This document shows positions 41,244-50,749 of a stretch of DNA of 51,098 nt, in pieces (the stretch's first letter is position 1; each line of letters starts with the position of its first letter). Source of the stretch: Luminiphilus sp. Lineage in GTDB: Bacteria > Pseudomonadota > Gammaproteobacteria > Pseudomonadales > Halieaceae. Under the pieces are notes generated by a model. That model was not told the DNA's origin. It saw only the letters and a list, made by a program, of their open reading frames with translations, and made no database searches. The position numbers were made by a program, and so were the translations under genes. Location of the stretch: the NCBI GenBank assembly GCA_012270045.1, contig JAAXJC010000045.1:1-51098 (forward strand). The letters run 5' to 3'.

Positions 41244-43052
41244 GTGAAAGCAACCAATACCAACAATCCTGAATACTTCCACAAAGTGGTGGATTGTCAG
41301 TACGCCTGTCCGGCCCACACACCGGTGCCGGAGTACATTCGCCTGATCGCTGCCGGTCGTTACACCGATGCCTACATGGTTAACTGGGAATCCAATGTGT
41401 TCCCCGGCATTTTGGGGCGCACCTGCGATCGTCCCTGCGAGCCGGTCTGCCGCCGTGGTCGGGTCGAGGAGGAAGCGGTCGCCATTTGCCGGCTGAAACG
41501 TGTGGCGGCCGACAACAAGGACGAAGTCTCCCACCTGCTGCCCAAGGCGCCGCTGGAAGGCAACGGTAAACGGGTGGCGCTGATCGGTGCCGGTCCCGCC
41601 TCCCTCACCGTGGCCCGTGACCTCGCGCCCCTGGGTTATCAGTTGGATCTCTATGATGACCAGCCCCTGGGTGGCGGTTTTATGCGCAGTCAGATACCCG
41701 TATTCAGGCTGCCCCCCGAGGTCCTTGATGAAGAGGTGAATTTCATTCTGGACATGGGCATCAAGCAGCACTTCCAGACCTATGTATCCAGTCTCAAATC
41801 TATTCTGCAGCAGGGCTACGACGCGGTTTTCGTAGGCACCGGTGCGCCCAGGGGCAGTGATCTCGATATTCCCGGTCGGGAGGCCTGTGAGAAGTCAATT
41901 CACGTGGGTATTGATTGGCTGGCCTCGGTCGCCTTCGAACACACGGCGAAAATAGGCAAACGTGTGCTGGTGCTGGGTGGGGGTAACACCGCCATGGATT
42001 GCTGTCGCACCGCCCGCCGTCTCGGTGGCGACGATGTCAAGGTCGTGGTCCGATCCGAGTTTGCCCGGATGAAAGCGTCGCCCTGGGAGATCGAGGACGC
42101 GGTGGCGGAAGATATTCCGATTATCAACAACCACGTGCCGAAAGAGTTTGTGCATGAGGATGGTGTCCTCAAGGGCATGCGGTTCACGGTTGTTAACGTG
42201 GTCTATGACGCCGACGGTAAGCGGGAACTGGTGCCCACGGGGGAGGAGGTTTTCTTCGAGGCCGATGAGGTCATCATAGCCATTGGCCAGGACAATGCCT
42301 TTCCCTGGATTGAGCGGGATCTGGGCATTGAGTTCGGCAAGTGGGACATGCCGGTGGTCGACAAGACTACGTTCCAGAGTTCCCTGAAAAAGGTGTTCTT
42401 CGGTGGTGATGCCGCCTTCGGACCCGAAAATATTATTACCGCCGTGGCCCATGGCCACCAGGCGGCCATTTCCATTGACCTGTTCCTGAAGGAGGGTCGG
42501 GTGGACCAGCGACCCGCTCCAGGCGTCACCCTGGTCAGCCAGAAAATGGGTGTGCACGAGTGGAGCTACGACAGCGAGGTGTCTACCGACGACCGCTACC
42601 CAGTACCCCATGTCAGCAAAGAGAAAGCCCTCAAAGACCGCAAAGTAGAGGTTGAACTGGGTTTTGATCCCTCGGTGGCTTACCAGGAAGCGGAGCGCTG
42701 TCTGAACTGTGACGTGCAGACGGTGTTTACCACCTCCAAATGCATAGAGTGCGATGGCTGCGTCGATATTTGCCCAACGGACTGTATCAACTTTATTGAT
42801 AACAACGATGAACCGGCACTGCGTGAGTCCTTGCGCCGACCGGCACGCAATCAGGACCAGGATCTGTATGTGTCCACAGCCTTACCCCAGACCCAACGGG
42901 TGATGGTCAAGGATGAGAATGTCTGCCTGCACTGTGGCCTGTGCGCCGAACGCTGCCCCACGGGTGCCTGGGACATGCAACGATTCTTCTACAGCGTCAC
43001 CAAGGCTGGAAGCCCATGCAAGCAAAGCAGTCCATTAATGACTTCGTCATAA
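41244..43052 (+). CDS. NADPH-dependent glutamate-synthase-small-chain-like oxidoreductase with fused ferredoxin domain
   Basis: A GTG at 41244 gives 602 residues, close to where related proteins start (NNPEYF); the frame is open to 41202. N-terminal cysteines (CQYACPAHT and CDRPCEPVC) bind Fe-S as in GltD. Two nucleotide folds follow (VALIGAGPASLTVA and VLVLGGGNTAMDCCRTARRLGG). The C-terminus has two 4Fe-4S ferredoxin motifs, CIECDGCVDICPTDC and CLHCGLCAERCP. It would shuttle electrons between NAD(P)H and the ferredoxin centres of the 2-oxoacid oxidoreductase encoded next. The next gene starts 37 bases before its stop. Confidence 0.9.
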   Translation: MKATNTNNPEYFHKVVDCQYACPAHTPVPEYIRLIAAGRYTDAYMVNWESNVFPGILGRTCDRPCEPVCRRGRVEEEAVAICRLKRVAADNKDEVSHLLPKAPLEGNGKRVALIGAGPASLTVARDLAPLGYQLDLYDDQPLGGGFMRSQIPVFRLPPEVLDEEVNFILDMGIKQHFQTYVSSLKSILQQGYDAVFVGTGAPRGSDLDIPGREACEKSIHVGIDWLASVAFEHTAKIGKRVLVLGGGNTAMDCCRTARRLGGDDVKVVVRSEFARMKASPWEIEDAVAEDIPIINNHVPKEFVHEDGVLKGMRFTVVNVVYDADGKRELVPTGEEVFFEADEVIIAIGQDNAFPWIERDLGIEFGKWDMPVVDKTTFQSSLKKVFFGGDAAFGPENIITAVAHGHQAAISIDLFLKEGRVDQRPAPGVTLVSQKMGVHEWSYDSEVSTDDRYPVPHVSKEKALKDRKVEVELGFDPSVAYQEAERCLNCDVQTVFTTSKCIECDGCVDICPTDCINFIDNNDEPALRESLRRPARNQDQDLYVSTALPQTQRVMVKDENVCLHCGLCAERCPTGAWDMQRFFYSVTKAGSPCKQSSPLMTSS

Positions 43053-44896
43053 AGTTTGCCAACGTGAATGGCACTGGCTCGGCCAGCGCCAACAGTATGT
43101 TTGCCAAGGCCATCTTCCGGATGGGTATCCCCGTCAGCCCAAGAAATATCTTTCCTTCCAATATCCAGGGCATGCCCACGTGGTATGAGGTTCGCGTCAG
43201 CCAGGACGGTTACCTTGGGCGCCGCGGGGGCACCGACATCATGGTCTGCGTCAATCCGCAGAGCATCAAACGTGACGTGGCCGAGGTCGAGTCCGGGGGT
43301 TATTTTATCTATGACTCCACCAAGCCACTGGACCTGAGGCTGGTGCGTGAGGATGTCAATTACATCGGCATACCGTTCACTGATATTTGCCTGCGGGAAT
43401 ACACCGATGCCCGCCAGCGCCTGCTGTTCAAGAATGTCATCTATGTGGGTGCGCTGTCGGCGCTGATGAACATAGATTTCAACGTGCTCAAGGATCTGGT
43501 GGCTGACCAGTTCAAGGGCAAGGAAAAGCTGATTACCCCCAATATCTATGCGCTGGAGTTGGGTCACCAGTACGCCAGTACCCATTTTGACTGCCCCATT
43601 GGTATCCACCTCGAACGTGGACATCGCGTGGCGAAGCACATTGAGGACTTCGACAACATCCTGATGGACGGCAACACAGCGGCCGCACTGGGCGCCGTTT
43701 ACGCCGGGGCGACCGTGGCCGCCTGGTACCCCATTACCCCATCAACGTCCGTGGTTGATGCCTTCGATAAATATTGTCGTCGGCTGCGTATTGACCCGGG
43801 CACTGGCAAGAAAAATTACGCGATTATCCAGGCGGAGGACGAGTTGTCTGCCCTGGGTATGGTGATCGGTGCCAATTGGAACGGTGCCAGGGCGTTCACC
43901 GCAACCAGCGGTCCCGGGGTGTCCCTGATGAGCGAGTTTCTCGGTCTGGCCTATTTCGCCGAGGTGCCCACCGTGCTGATCGACGTACAGCGTGCGGGGC
44001 CCTCCACGGGGATGCCCACGCGCACCCAGCAGTCCGATGTCCTGATGGCGGCCTATGCCTCCCACGGCGACACCAAGCACGTGCTGCTGTTCCCCGCGAC
44101 CCCGGCGGAGTGCTTCAGCATGACGGTCGAGGCCTTTGACCTGGCTGAGCGCCTGCAGACCCCCATTATCATCATGAGCGACCTCGACCTGGGGATGAAC
44201 GAGTGGATGTCGCCGCCCCTGGAGTTCGATGACAACTTCCGCTACGACAGGGGTAAAGTACTGAGCGCCGAAGATCTCGATCGAATGGAGGAGCGCTTTG
44301 GTCGCTACAAGGATGTAGACGGTGACGGCATACCCTATCGAACCTATCCGGGGGCCCACCCTGAGAAAGGAGCGTATTTCACCCGGGGCTCCTCCCGTGA
44401 CGAATACGCCGCCTATACCGAAGACGGTGCCGAATATGTGCGCAACATGGATCGGCTACTGAAGAAATTTGAAACCGCCAAGTCACTGGTGCCCGAGCCG
44501 AAAATAAAGCAGTCCGAGATGGAGACCCGTCACGGTGCCGTGTTCTTTGGCACCACGGCCTCCCCCGCGTACGAGGCCATTGAGATCCTTGAAAAAGAGG
44601 GGATTGACCTGGACACCATGCGCATACGGTCCTTCCCTTTCAATATGGATGTCGAAAAATTCATCCGGGAACACGACCGGATATTTGTCATTGAGCAGAA
44701 CCGGGACGGCCAGATGCGCCGACTGATGCTCAACGAGACCAGTGCCGAGGCCAAGGAAAAGCTCATCCCCATTCTGGAATATGACGGCTTGCCGGTCACC
44801 GCGCGGAAAATCGCCGGCATGATCCGCAACTACATTACCCACGGCAACGTCACGCCCCTGACACGGCGCGCCGCAGTCGAGGAGGAAACAGCATGA
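43016..44896 (+). CDS. 2-oxoacid:ferredoxin oxidoreductase, fused gamma-alpha subunit (KorA-type)
   Basis: I choose the ATG at 43016, inside the end of the previous gene, giving 626 residues. The N-terminal gamma domain starts FVIKFANVNGTGSASANSMFAKAIFRMG and carries MPTWYEVRVSQDGYLGRRGGTDIMV. The alpha domain starts near NTAAALGAVYAGATVAAWYPITPSTS (about 220) and includes AEDELSALGMVIGANWNGARAFTATSGPG. This is the layout of 2-oxoglutarate- or 2-oxoacid-type enzymes with fused gamma and alpha chains. It oxidatively decarboxylates a 2-oxoacid to acyl-CoA with reduction of ferredoxin. Its stop overlaps the beta-subunit start (ATGA). Confidence 0.9.
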   Translation: MQAKQSINDFVIKFANVNGTGSASANSMFAKAIFRMGIPVSPRNIFPSNIQGMPTWYEVRVSQDGYLGRRGGTDIMVCVNPQSIKRDVAEVESGGYFIYDSTKPLDLRLVREDVNYIGIPFTDICLREYTDARQRLLFKNVIYVGALSALMNIDFNVLKDLVADQFKGKEKLITPNIYALELGHQYASTHFDCPIGIHLERGHRVAKHIEDFDNILMDGNTAAALGAVYAGATVAAWYPITPSTSVVDAFDKYCRRLRIDPGTGKKNYAIIQAEDELSALGMVIGANWNGARAFTATSGPGVSLMSEFLGLAYFAEVPTVLIDVQRAGPSTGMPTRTQQSDVLMAAYASHGDTKHVLLFPATPAECFSMTVEAFDLAERLQTPIIIMSDLDLGMNEWMSPPLEFDDNFRYDRGKVLSAEDLDRMEERFGRYKDVDGDGIPYRTYPGAHPEKGAYFTRGSSRDEYAAYTEDGAEYVRNMDRLLKKFETAKSLVPEPKIKQSEMETRHGAVFFGTTASPAYEAIEILEKEGIDLDTMRIRSFPFNMDVEKFIREHDRIFVIEQNRDGQMRRLMLNETSAEAKEKLIPILEYDGLPVTARKIAGMIRNYITHGNVTPLTRRAAVEEETA

Positions 44897-45942
44897 CCTA
44901 CGTCAAACCCAGCTTCAGGCACCCCGAGGCTCCGATCAATGATTTGGGCCGGACACGGCAGGACTACGAGGGTGGGCTTTCGACTTTGTGCGCCGGTTGT
45001 GGTCATGACTCGATCAGCGCTGCAATCATAGATGCCTGCTTCGAGCTGAATATCGAGCCCCATAAAGTGGCCAAGTTGTCCGGGATTGGCTGTTCTTCCA
45101 AGACACCGGCTTATTTTCTTTCCGGTTCCCACAGCTTCAACAGCGTGCATGGCCGCATGCCGTCGGTGGCAACGGGGGCCAACCTGGCCAACCGGGACCT
45201 GATTTACATCGGAATCTCCGGCGACGGTGATACCGCCTCAATCGGCCTCGGCCAGTTTGCCCATGTGGTTCGGCGTAATCTCAATATGACCTACATCGTC
45301 GAAAATAACGGCTGTTACGGGCTGACCAAGGGGCAGGATTCGGCCACCATGGACACGGGCTCCCCCAACAAAAAGGGGGATATCAATATGTACTCCCCCA
45401 TCGATCTGGCCCGCTTGGCCATCGAAATTGGCGCCACCTTCGTCGGTCGCAGTTTTTCAGGGGACAAGCAGCAGTTGATCCCGCTTATCAAGGCCGCCAT
45501 CAGTCACCGGGGCTTTGCCCTGCTGGACGTCGTATCGCCCTGTGTCACCTTCAATAACCACAGCGAGTCGACCAAGAGTTATGAGTACGTGCGGGGAGCC
45601 AACTCGGGTATGCCTGTGGATTTCGTGCCCATGCGCCAGGAGATCACGGCCACCTACGATTCCGGCGCCACCTGTGAAGTCTGCATGCACGATGGCTCTG
45701 TGGTTCGCCTGTACAAGCAGGACAACGATTACGACATAGAGGACCGTCAGTCCGCTCTGGAAGCCACCAGTCACTATGCTCGCGAGGGCAAGATCCTGAC
45801 AGGCCTGCTCTATATCCAGCGCGACAGCGAAGAATTACACGATGTGCTCGGGACCGCGCGTCGGCCCCTGAACTCGATGACCGAGCAGCAGTTGTGTCCC
45901 GGCTCTCGGTTTCTCGACTCAATTAATGCCGGGTTGCGCTGA
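44893..45942 (+). CDS. 2-oxoacid:ferredoxin oxidoreductase, beta subunit (KorB-type)
   Basis: This 349-residue thiamine-diphosphate subunit has CAGCGHDSISAAI (Fe-S or TPP region), ISGDGDTASIGLGQFAHVVRRNLNMTYIVENNG (the GDGD...N TPP-binding motif) and LLDVVSPCVTFNN. It pairs with the preceding gamma-alpha chain to form the catalytic dimer. The operon is a complete unit with its NADPH-linked electron carrier. It may feed on pyruvate or 2-oxoglutarate. No operator-like element lies upstream, so it is probably core metabolism. Confidence 0.92.
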   Translation: MTYVKPSFRHPEAPINDLGRTRQDYEGGLSTLCAGCGHDSISAAIIDACFELNIEPHKVAKLSGIGCSSKTPAYFLSGSHSFNSVHGRMPSVATGANLANRDLIYIGISGDGDTASIGLGQFAHVVRRNLNMTYIVENNGCYGLTKGQDSATMDTGSPNKKGDINMYSPIDLARLAIEIGATFVGRSFSGDKQQLIPLIKAAISHRGFALLDVVSPCVTFNNHSESTKSYEYVRGANSGMPVDFVPMRQEITATYDSGATCEVCMHDGSVVRLYKQDNDYDIEDRQSALEATSHYAREGKILTGLLYIQRDSEELHDVLGTARRPLNSMTEQQLCPGSRFLDSINAGLR

Positions 45943-45966
45943 ACCCTTGGTTTGACCGGATAGCTT

Positions 45967-46350
45967 GTGGCAAGCCCCGTTAGGAAGCGTATCAGCGATG
46001 TACTGGCCTGGGTGGGCTTCTCGGCCCTGTTGTTCAGCCTGCTCTCCTTTGTCGTGCCAATCGTGGATGTGTCCGGTGTCGTTGGACAGGTAATCGATAC
46101 CTATGACGAAGTCAGTAACTGTGCTTCCCAGCGCTGCGAGGCGAGCCTGAACATTGAAGGCCTGCCGGAGCGGGAAGGGTGGTTGGGGCGGGTACAGGGA
46201 TTTCTCGCTACCTGGCGCTCGGACGCCTTTCTGCTGTGGCTGGGCATTGGCATCTTCCAGACCTTCTTTATCAGGGCTTTTCGCTTGCTGCCCTGGCGGC
46301 CTGTGGTGGTTCGTGTTGTAACCCGCGTGCCCCTGGACGACATGCAGTAA
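45967..46350 (+). CDS. Small two-helix membrane protein of unknown function
   Basis: The GTG at 45967 gives 127 residues with a hydrophobic helix near residues 12-32 and another near 85-105, and a hydrophilic stretch between them containing CASQRCEASLNIEG. The two cysteines (about 52 and 57) could form a periplasmic disulfide. No family is recognised. It follows the KorB gene by 24 bases and may be in the same transcript. Confidence 0.55.
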   Translation: MASPVRKRISDVLAWVGFSALLFSLLSFVVPIVDVSGVVGQVIDTYDEVSNCASQRCEASLNIEGLPEREGWLGRVQGFLATWRSDAFLLWLGIGIFQTFFIRAFRLLPWRPVVVRVVTRVPLDDMQ

Positions 46351-46370
46351 ACCGCAGTCCCTGGGATACC

Positions 46371-46402
46371 GCCACCCAAGTCATGGGCTTCTGTGGGTGG
46401 GC
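46371..46402. terminator. Possible bidirectional stem-loop between convergent genes
   Basis: CCACCCA (46372-46378) can pair with TGGGTGG (46394-46400). It lies between the stops of two convergent genes, but no U-tract follows on either strand, so it may be a weak or Rho-aided terminator only. Confidence 0.3.
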
Positions 46403-48648
46403 TAGCTCTCCACTCGCTCCAGGCGTACCGCCACCGACTTGTGAAATGGCGTGCCGGCAAATTTATCCCGATGCCCGGGGCTGGTGAGTTCGTTCACCGC
46501 GACACCTGAGCGCTCGCCATTGGCATTATCCAGCCCAAAACCGTTCGGCAGGGACAGGTGTCCGGGCATCATCCGGTCGCTGATCTGGACACAGGTGATC
46601 GCCGTCCCTGCCTCGGACGTCACACGCAGTTGCTCATTGTCCTGGACTCCCAGGGATCTGGCGTCCTCGGGATTGATGCGCAAAGCGCCCGTGCGGTCTT
46701 TGCGGCGCCACTCGGGTCCGCGGTAGATGGTATTGGCCGAGTAGTCCCGGCGTTCCCCGGCGGAGAGCACAAAGGGATACTGGCTGCTGGTCATTGTTTC
46801 AGGGCCCTTGGACAAGCCCTCCAGCTCAGCCAGCAACGGGGGGATAACCAGATTGATAGGCCGATCTGGCCCCAGTCGGCGCCAGGAATCCTGCTCGGTA
46901 TCCCGGGCAAACACCACGCCCGAGTGTTGCTTGGTCATCGCGTCGAACAGCGCAAGGGCCTGACTGACTGGATCCCCCGCATAGCCCGCCCGGGCCAGTG
47001 ACTCGCTTTCCCTTCCGGCAAACTGCAGGGCCAAGGGCAGTAACACAGCAGCTTCCCTGGCGTTGTCGGGCAGCAGAGGGCCCAGTGACCGATACAGCAG
47101 ATAGCTGGCCATACGGGCAACCGAGCTGTCCTGGCCCATTTCTCCCAGCAGCGCTTCCATCACCCCCTGGGGTCCATCGCTTTCGGCGACCTGTTTCAGC
47201 TTTGCCACCAGTGCGACCGGTGCATCGGCTGAGGCCTCGATCAGGCGTGCGTGAATTTCGGCCTCGGGCAGGCTGTCCCCCAATGCGGCAAACAGGGGCT
47301 TGCGCAGATGAAAGTAGTTGGCGTGTAGCTCGAAGTTAAAAAACGTGGCCTCCCATTTCTCATATTGGGTTGCCGCGGGCAGGACATAATCCGCCTCCGA
47401 GGCGGTCTCGGTCATTGCGATATCGATGACCACTGTCAAATCAAGGCTGCGCAGCGCCTTCCTGAAATGGTCACTGCCAGCCAGGGAATGAACCGGATTG
47501 GCCGCCTCGATCAATATGGCCCGAAATCGGTCGGGATGATCGTTGAGGATTTCCTCAGCAATCACATTGCAGGGCACCAGACCGCTGATAATCGGAGCCT
47601 GGGTCACTGGCGTAGCACCGCTGACCCGTCCACTGCCCGCCACATTCTGTAATTGCGCCGGAATGTTCTGACCGCCGGGAACGCCGAAATGGCCCAGTAG
47701 CACCCACAGCAGTTTCTCAAGGTAACTGTTCAGGGAGGAGTGGCGGTTCATCTGCACGCCCAGGTCCTCAAAAACGGCCAGCCCCCTGGCCGACTTGAGC
47801 AGGGCCAGTGTTTCAGCCAGCTGTGTTTCCGAAATGCCCGCCATGGCGGCATAGGCGACCGCGTCCACGCCCAGGAAATACTCCCGCAACTGCTCCAGCC
47901 CCTCGGTATGGTCCTGCAACCAGCTGTCATCCAGGTTGCCGCTCTGGATGAGCTGGGCTACCAGTGCCGTGAGCAGCCAGGCGTCGGTGCCGGGTCGGAC
48001 CCGAAGGTGGATGTCAGCCAGTTTGGCGGTCTCGGTCAGTACCGGATCCACCACAATCATGTGGCGCTTTGGATCCTTGTGCAGATCCTTCAGAAAGGCC
48101 CGGGCCCTGGGCACGCCGTGGCTTTGCCAGGGGTTCTTGCCAATGAAAAAGGCGACATCACAGTGCTCAAAATCACCCCGTACCTGATGACCGAACATCT
48201 GTGCGTTGACCCAGAATTCGCCGGTTTTTTCCTGCGCCAGGGCATTGGAGCGATAGCGGCTGCCCAGAATCGCGCGGGTTGCAACGGCAAAAGCGCCGGG
48301 CAGGTGATTGCCCTGGCCGCCGCCGCCGTAATAAAAAATCTTGTCCCCGCCGTGCTGGTCCCGAATGGCGGTGAAGCGATCCATGATCTCCCGGCAGGCC
48401 TGATCCCATGGAATGGGCGCAAAGCTGCCATCGGCCTGCCGCTTCAGGGGTGTGGTTATCCGATCCCGGCCGTTCTGGTAGTGGTTCAGGCCCGACGCTT
48501 TTTGACAGAGGTAGCCCGCTGATGCCGGGTGCTCTTCGTCACCCCGTATTCGCACTATTTCCCGGCCTTGCTCGCCCCCGAGTTGAACTTTTATACCGCA
48601 GTTGTTTTCACACAGTATGCAGGCGCTGCTGTGCCAGTTGTTGTCCAT
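46402..48648 (-). CDS. Molybdopterin-dependent oxidoreductase (formate-dehydrogenase-alpha-like)
   Basis: This 748-residue protein has an N-terminal 4Fe-4S site, C10-x2-C13-x3-C17 and C48 (GYLCQKA), then the molybdopterin fold (FYYGGGGQGNHLPGAFAVATRAILGS, then HMIVVDPVLTETAKLADIHLRVRPGTDAWLLTAL) and a C-terminal molybdopterin dinucleotide-binding domain (LRINPEDARSLGVQDNEQLRVTSEAG). It has no Tat signal, so it is probably cytoplasmic. No electron-transfer subunit lies beside it. The oxidised or reduced substrate cannot be read; formate dehydrogenase and BisC-like reductases are possible relatives. Confidence 0.9.
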   Translation of the reverse strand: MDNNWHSSACILCENNCGIKVQLGGEQGREIVRIRGDEEHPASAGYLCQKASGLNHYQNGRDRITTPLKRQADGSFAPIPWDQACREIMDRFTAIRDQHGGDKIFYYGGGGQGNHLPGAFAVATRAILGSRYRSNALAQEKTGEFWVNAQMFGHQVRGDFEHCDVAFFIGKNPWQSHGVPRARAFLKDLHKDPKRHMIVVDPVLTETAKLADIHLRVRPGTDAWLLTALVAQLIQSGNLDDSWLQDHTEGLEQLREYFLGVDAVAYAAMAGISETQLAETLALLKSARGLAVFEDLGVQMNRHSSLNSYLEKLLWVLLGHFGVPGGQNIPAQLQNVAGSGRVSGATPVTQAPIISGLVPCNVIAEEILNDHPDRFRAILIEAANPVHSLAGSDHFRKALRSLDLTVVIDIAMTETASEADYVLPAATQYEKWEATFFNFELHANYFHLRKPLFAALGDSLPEAEIHARLIEASADAPVALVAKLKQVAESDGPQGVMEALLGEMGQDSSVARMASYLLYRSLGPLLPDNAREAAVLLPLALQFAGRESESLARAGYAGDPVSQALALFDAMTKQHSGVVFARDTEQDSWRRLGPDRPINLVIPPLLAELEGLSKGPETMTSSQYPFVLSAGERRDYSANTIYRGPEWRRKDRTGALRINPEDARSLGVQDNEQLRVTSEAGTAITCVQISDRMMPGHLSLPNGFGLDNANGERSGVAVNELTSPGHRDKFAGTPFHKSVAVRLERVES

Positions 48649-48681
48649 AGCGGTTGCCTCAGGTCAAAGTTGTAGCCACCC

Positions 48682-49122
48682 TCACCGACGAAATCGGTGT
48701 TTGAGCCTCATCATGTCAGAGTGGGAAACGTAGATCAGGTCGGCGACTTTGCGAATCAAATGCTCTTCGTATTTGTCGAGCTGACCATCTGCGTAGGCCA
48801 CCTGCCACATCAGTCCGATCAGTTCACAGCGCTCTTCAGCGGTACTGTTGTCGACTATTTGCCGGGTAAATTCATGCAGTGACACGGCCTCATCCGACCG
48901 TTGCGCGGCCAGCACTTCGAGTTCCGCCAAGGACGTTGGGTCCAGTGCAAAGGTATGGCCCAGCAGGTTTAGCAGCGCATCACGTTCATCGTCACTGAAG
49001 CTGGCATCTGCCTTGGCAACTTCGATCAACAGGGCCGCAGAGGCCAACTGCCTGCGATCGTCGCCGGAGGTGGCTGCAGCAACCTCCTCACTGGCGAACA
49101 TGGCCAAAATCCTTCCGATCAC
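48682..49122 (-). CDS. TerB-like (tellurite resistance TerB family) protein
   Basis: This all-helical 146-residue protein reads AALLIEVAKADASFSDDERDALLNLL near the N-terminus and LIGLMWQVAYADGQLDKYEEHLIRKVADL near the C-terminus. These are the paired acidic metal-binding-type helices of TerB/DjlA domains (A-K/Y-A-D-G/A). Chromosomal TerB-like genes are common and their role is not settled. It follows the cysteine synthase gene at about 15 bases and may be co-transcribed with it. Confidence 0.85.
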   Translation of the reverse strand: MIGRILAMFASEEVAAATSGDDRRQLASAALLIEVAKADASFSDDERDALLNLLGHTFALDPTSLAELEVLAAQRSDEAVSLHEFTRQIVDNSTAEERCELIGLMWQVAYADGQLDKYEEHLIRKVADLIYVSHSDMMRLKHRFRR

Positions 49123-49137
49123 GAAGGCAATACCAAA

Positions 49138-50190
49138 TTAAGAGTCCGCAAGGGCCTGTTCCTCGGGGGTCATTTCTGCGGGAATGGATTCAAACAGCGG
49201 CGTTGAAAGGTAGCGCTCACCCGTATCGGGCAGCATAACCAGCATCACGCTGCCGGCTTCAGCCTGTTCCGCCACCTCCATAGCCGTGGCCAGGGTTGAA
49301 CCGCCCGAAACACCGGTCAGTATGCCTTCCTCCCGGGCCAGTCGCTGGGCCCAGGCCATGCCGTCCTGGCCGTCGACGGGCATGACTTTATCGAAGCCGT
49401 TGTGGTCGATGCCCTCCTGCAGAACCAGCGGGATAAAGTCCGGTGTCCAGCCCTGGATGAGGTGGGGCTCCCAGGCCGGGTGGCTGCCATCGGGTGAACC
49501 GTCGTCGTTCCGTGCCTGGGCTTCACCGGAACCCAGCAGTGCGGCATTGTGGGGCTCGGAAAGAATGATCCTGCACTCGGGTCGCTCCCTGCGCAGCGCC
49601 CGGGCAACCCCTGTTACGGTACCGCCGGTACCGTAGCCAGTTACCCAATAGTCCAATCGCGAGTCGCTGAAATCGGCGAGGATTTCCCTGGCCGTGGTCG
49701 CTTCGTGGATATCAGCGTTGGCCTCGGATTCAAACTGGGCGGCAAAAAACCAGCCGTTGTCCGCGGCGAGCTGACGGGCCTTGCGGTACATCCCAATGCC
49801 TTTTTCAGCCCGGGGTGTCAGTACTACCTTGGCGCCAAGGAAGCGCATCAGCCTTCGTCGTTCAATGGAAAAGCTGTCCGCCATGGTGATGACCAGCGGG
49901 TAGCCCCGGGCTGCACACACCATGGCCAGGCCGATGCCGGTATTGCCCGATGTGGCTTCGACGACGGTCTGCCCCGGCTGCAATTTACCGCTGCGCTCCG
50001 CCGCCTCTATGATGTTCAGCGCCAGGCGATCCTTGACCGAGCTGAGGGGGTTGAAGGACTCGACCTTAACGTAAACGTCCACGTGGTCCGGGGCGATACG
50101 GTTCAGCCTGACACAGGGCGTATCCCCCACGGTCCTGGTGATATCACTGTACAGTTGGCCTCGGCCCGAGGTGGTGTAGGTTCCTGTCAC
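49138..50190 (-). CDS. cysK: Cysteine synthase, O-acetylserine sulfhydrylase type
   Basis: This 350-residue fold-type II PLP enzyme has the lysine K53 in NPLSSVKDRLAL, the substrate loop EATSGNTGIGLAM (about 78-90), and the phosphate-binding glycine loop GYGTGGTVTGVARAL. VSGGSTLATAMEVA and LPDTGERYLSTPLFE close the fold. It makes cysteine from O-acetylserine and sulfide in the cytoplasm. It is somewhat longer than E. coli CysK (about 323) through a mid-protein insertion (ARNDDGSPDGSHPAWE). A cystathionine-beta-synthase-type activity cannot be excluded. Confidence 0.9.
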   Translation of the reverse strand: MTGTYTTSGRGQLYSDITRTVGDTPCVRLNRIAPDHVDVYVKVESFNPLSSVKDRLALNIIEAAERSGKLQPGQTVVEATSGNTGIGLAMVCAARGYPLVITMADSFSIERRRLMRFLGAKVVLTPRAEKGIGMYRKARQLAADNGWFFAAQFESEANADIHEATTAREILADFSDSRLDYWVTGYGTGGTVTGVARALRRERPECRIILSEPHNAALLGSGEAQARNDDGSPDGSHPAWEPHLIQGWTPDFIPLVLQEGIDHNGFDKVMPVDGQDGMAWAQRLAREEGILTGVSGGSTLATAMEVAEQAEAGSVMLVMLPDTGERYLSTPLFESIPAEMTPEEQALADS

Positions 50191-50380
50191 GCTAAACGCT
50201 CCCTTTATTGAATTACTTGCAAGCCCTTACCTTAGCAAAGGTTGTGCCCTGGGTAGCAGTCCCCGGTCACACTGGGCGAAGCGCTGAGGGGCCGACCCCA
50301 TTCGTTGTTATTTCCCGGTGAGGGGAGCCTCTATGGATTACAACGCCGGATTGATCATCTGGCCGGGTCGAAAGCCAATT

Positions 50381-50749
50381 TCAGAACAGCAACAGCGCCA
50401 TGTTGACCATGACGGCTACCGACAATATCCACACCAGCGAGCGAATAATCGGTGTGCCCAGGACATACAGCAGCAGATACACCCCGCGCAATGACAGCCA
50501 GTAGAGCGCCAGGCTGCCACTATCCACACCCTCGATCTTCAACAGCAGCGCGATGGCCAAAAATGCCGGCAGGGATTCCATGTAGTTGGCAGCGGCACGT
50601 TTAGCTCTAAGGGTCAGCAGGGATAATTCCACCGTTTCGTCCCGGGCCCCCAGCAACCATTTGGCATGGGCCAGGCTGAAGGCCATGGGCACCAGCCACA
50701 CATGCACTGCAAGCAGCACCAGGGCGAGGATGATTTCCGTGTTCATCAT
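50381..50749 (-). CDS. MAPEG family membrane protein
   Basis: This 122-residue protein with about four hydrophobic helices contains LRAKRAAANYMESLPAFLAIALLL, the hallmark MAPEG region (RA-x-RA-x-x-N-x-x-E-x-x-P). Bacterial members are membrane proteins of the eicosanoid and glutathione metabolism superfamily, usually without assigned substrate. The length and motif fit the short bacterial type. It is divergent from the ABM-domain gene at 50935. Confidence 0.88.
   Translation of the reverse strand: MMNTEIILALVLLAVHVWLVPMAFSLAHAKWLLGARDETVELSLLTLRAKRAAANYMESLPAFLAIALLLKIEGVDSGSLALYWLSLRGVYLLLYVLGTPIIRSLVWILSVAVMVNMALLLF

Noticed and set aside
41895-42611. Minus-strand frame of 238 residues over the GltD-like gene
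   Set aside because: It is covered by conserved nucleotide-binding and cysteine motifs on the plus strand, and its own sequence resembles no protein family.
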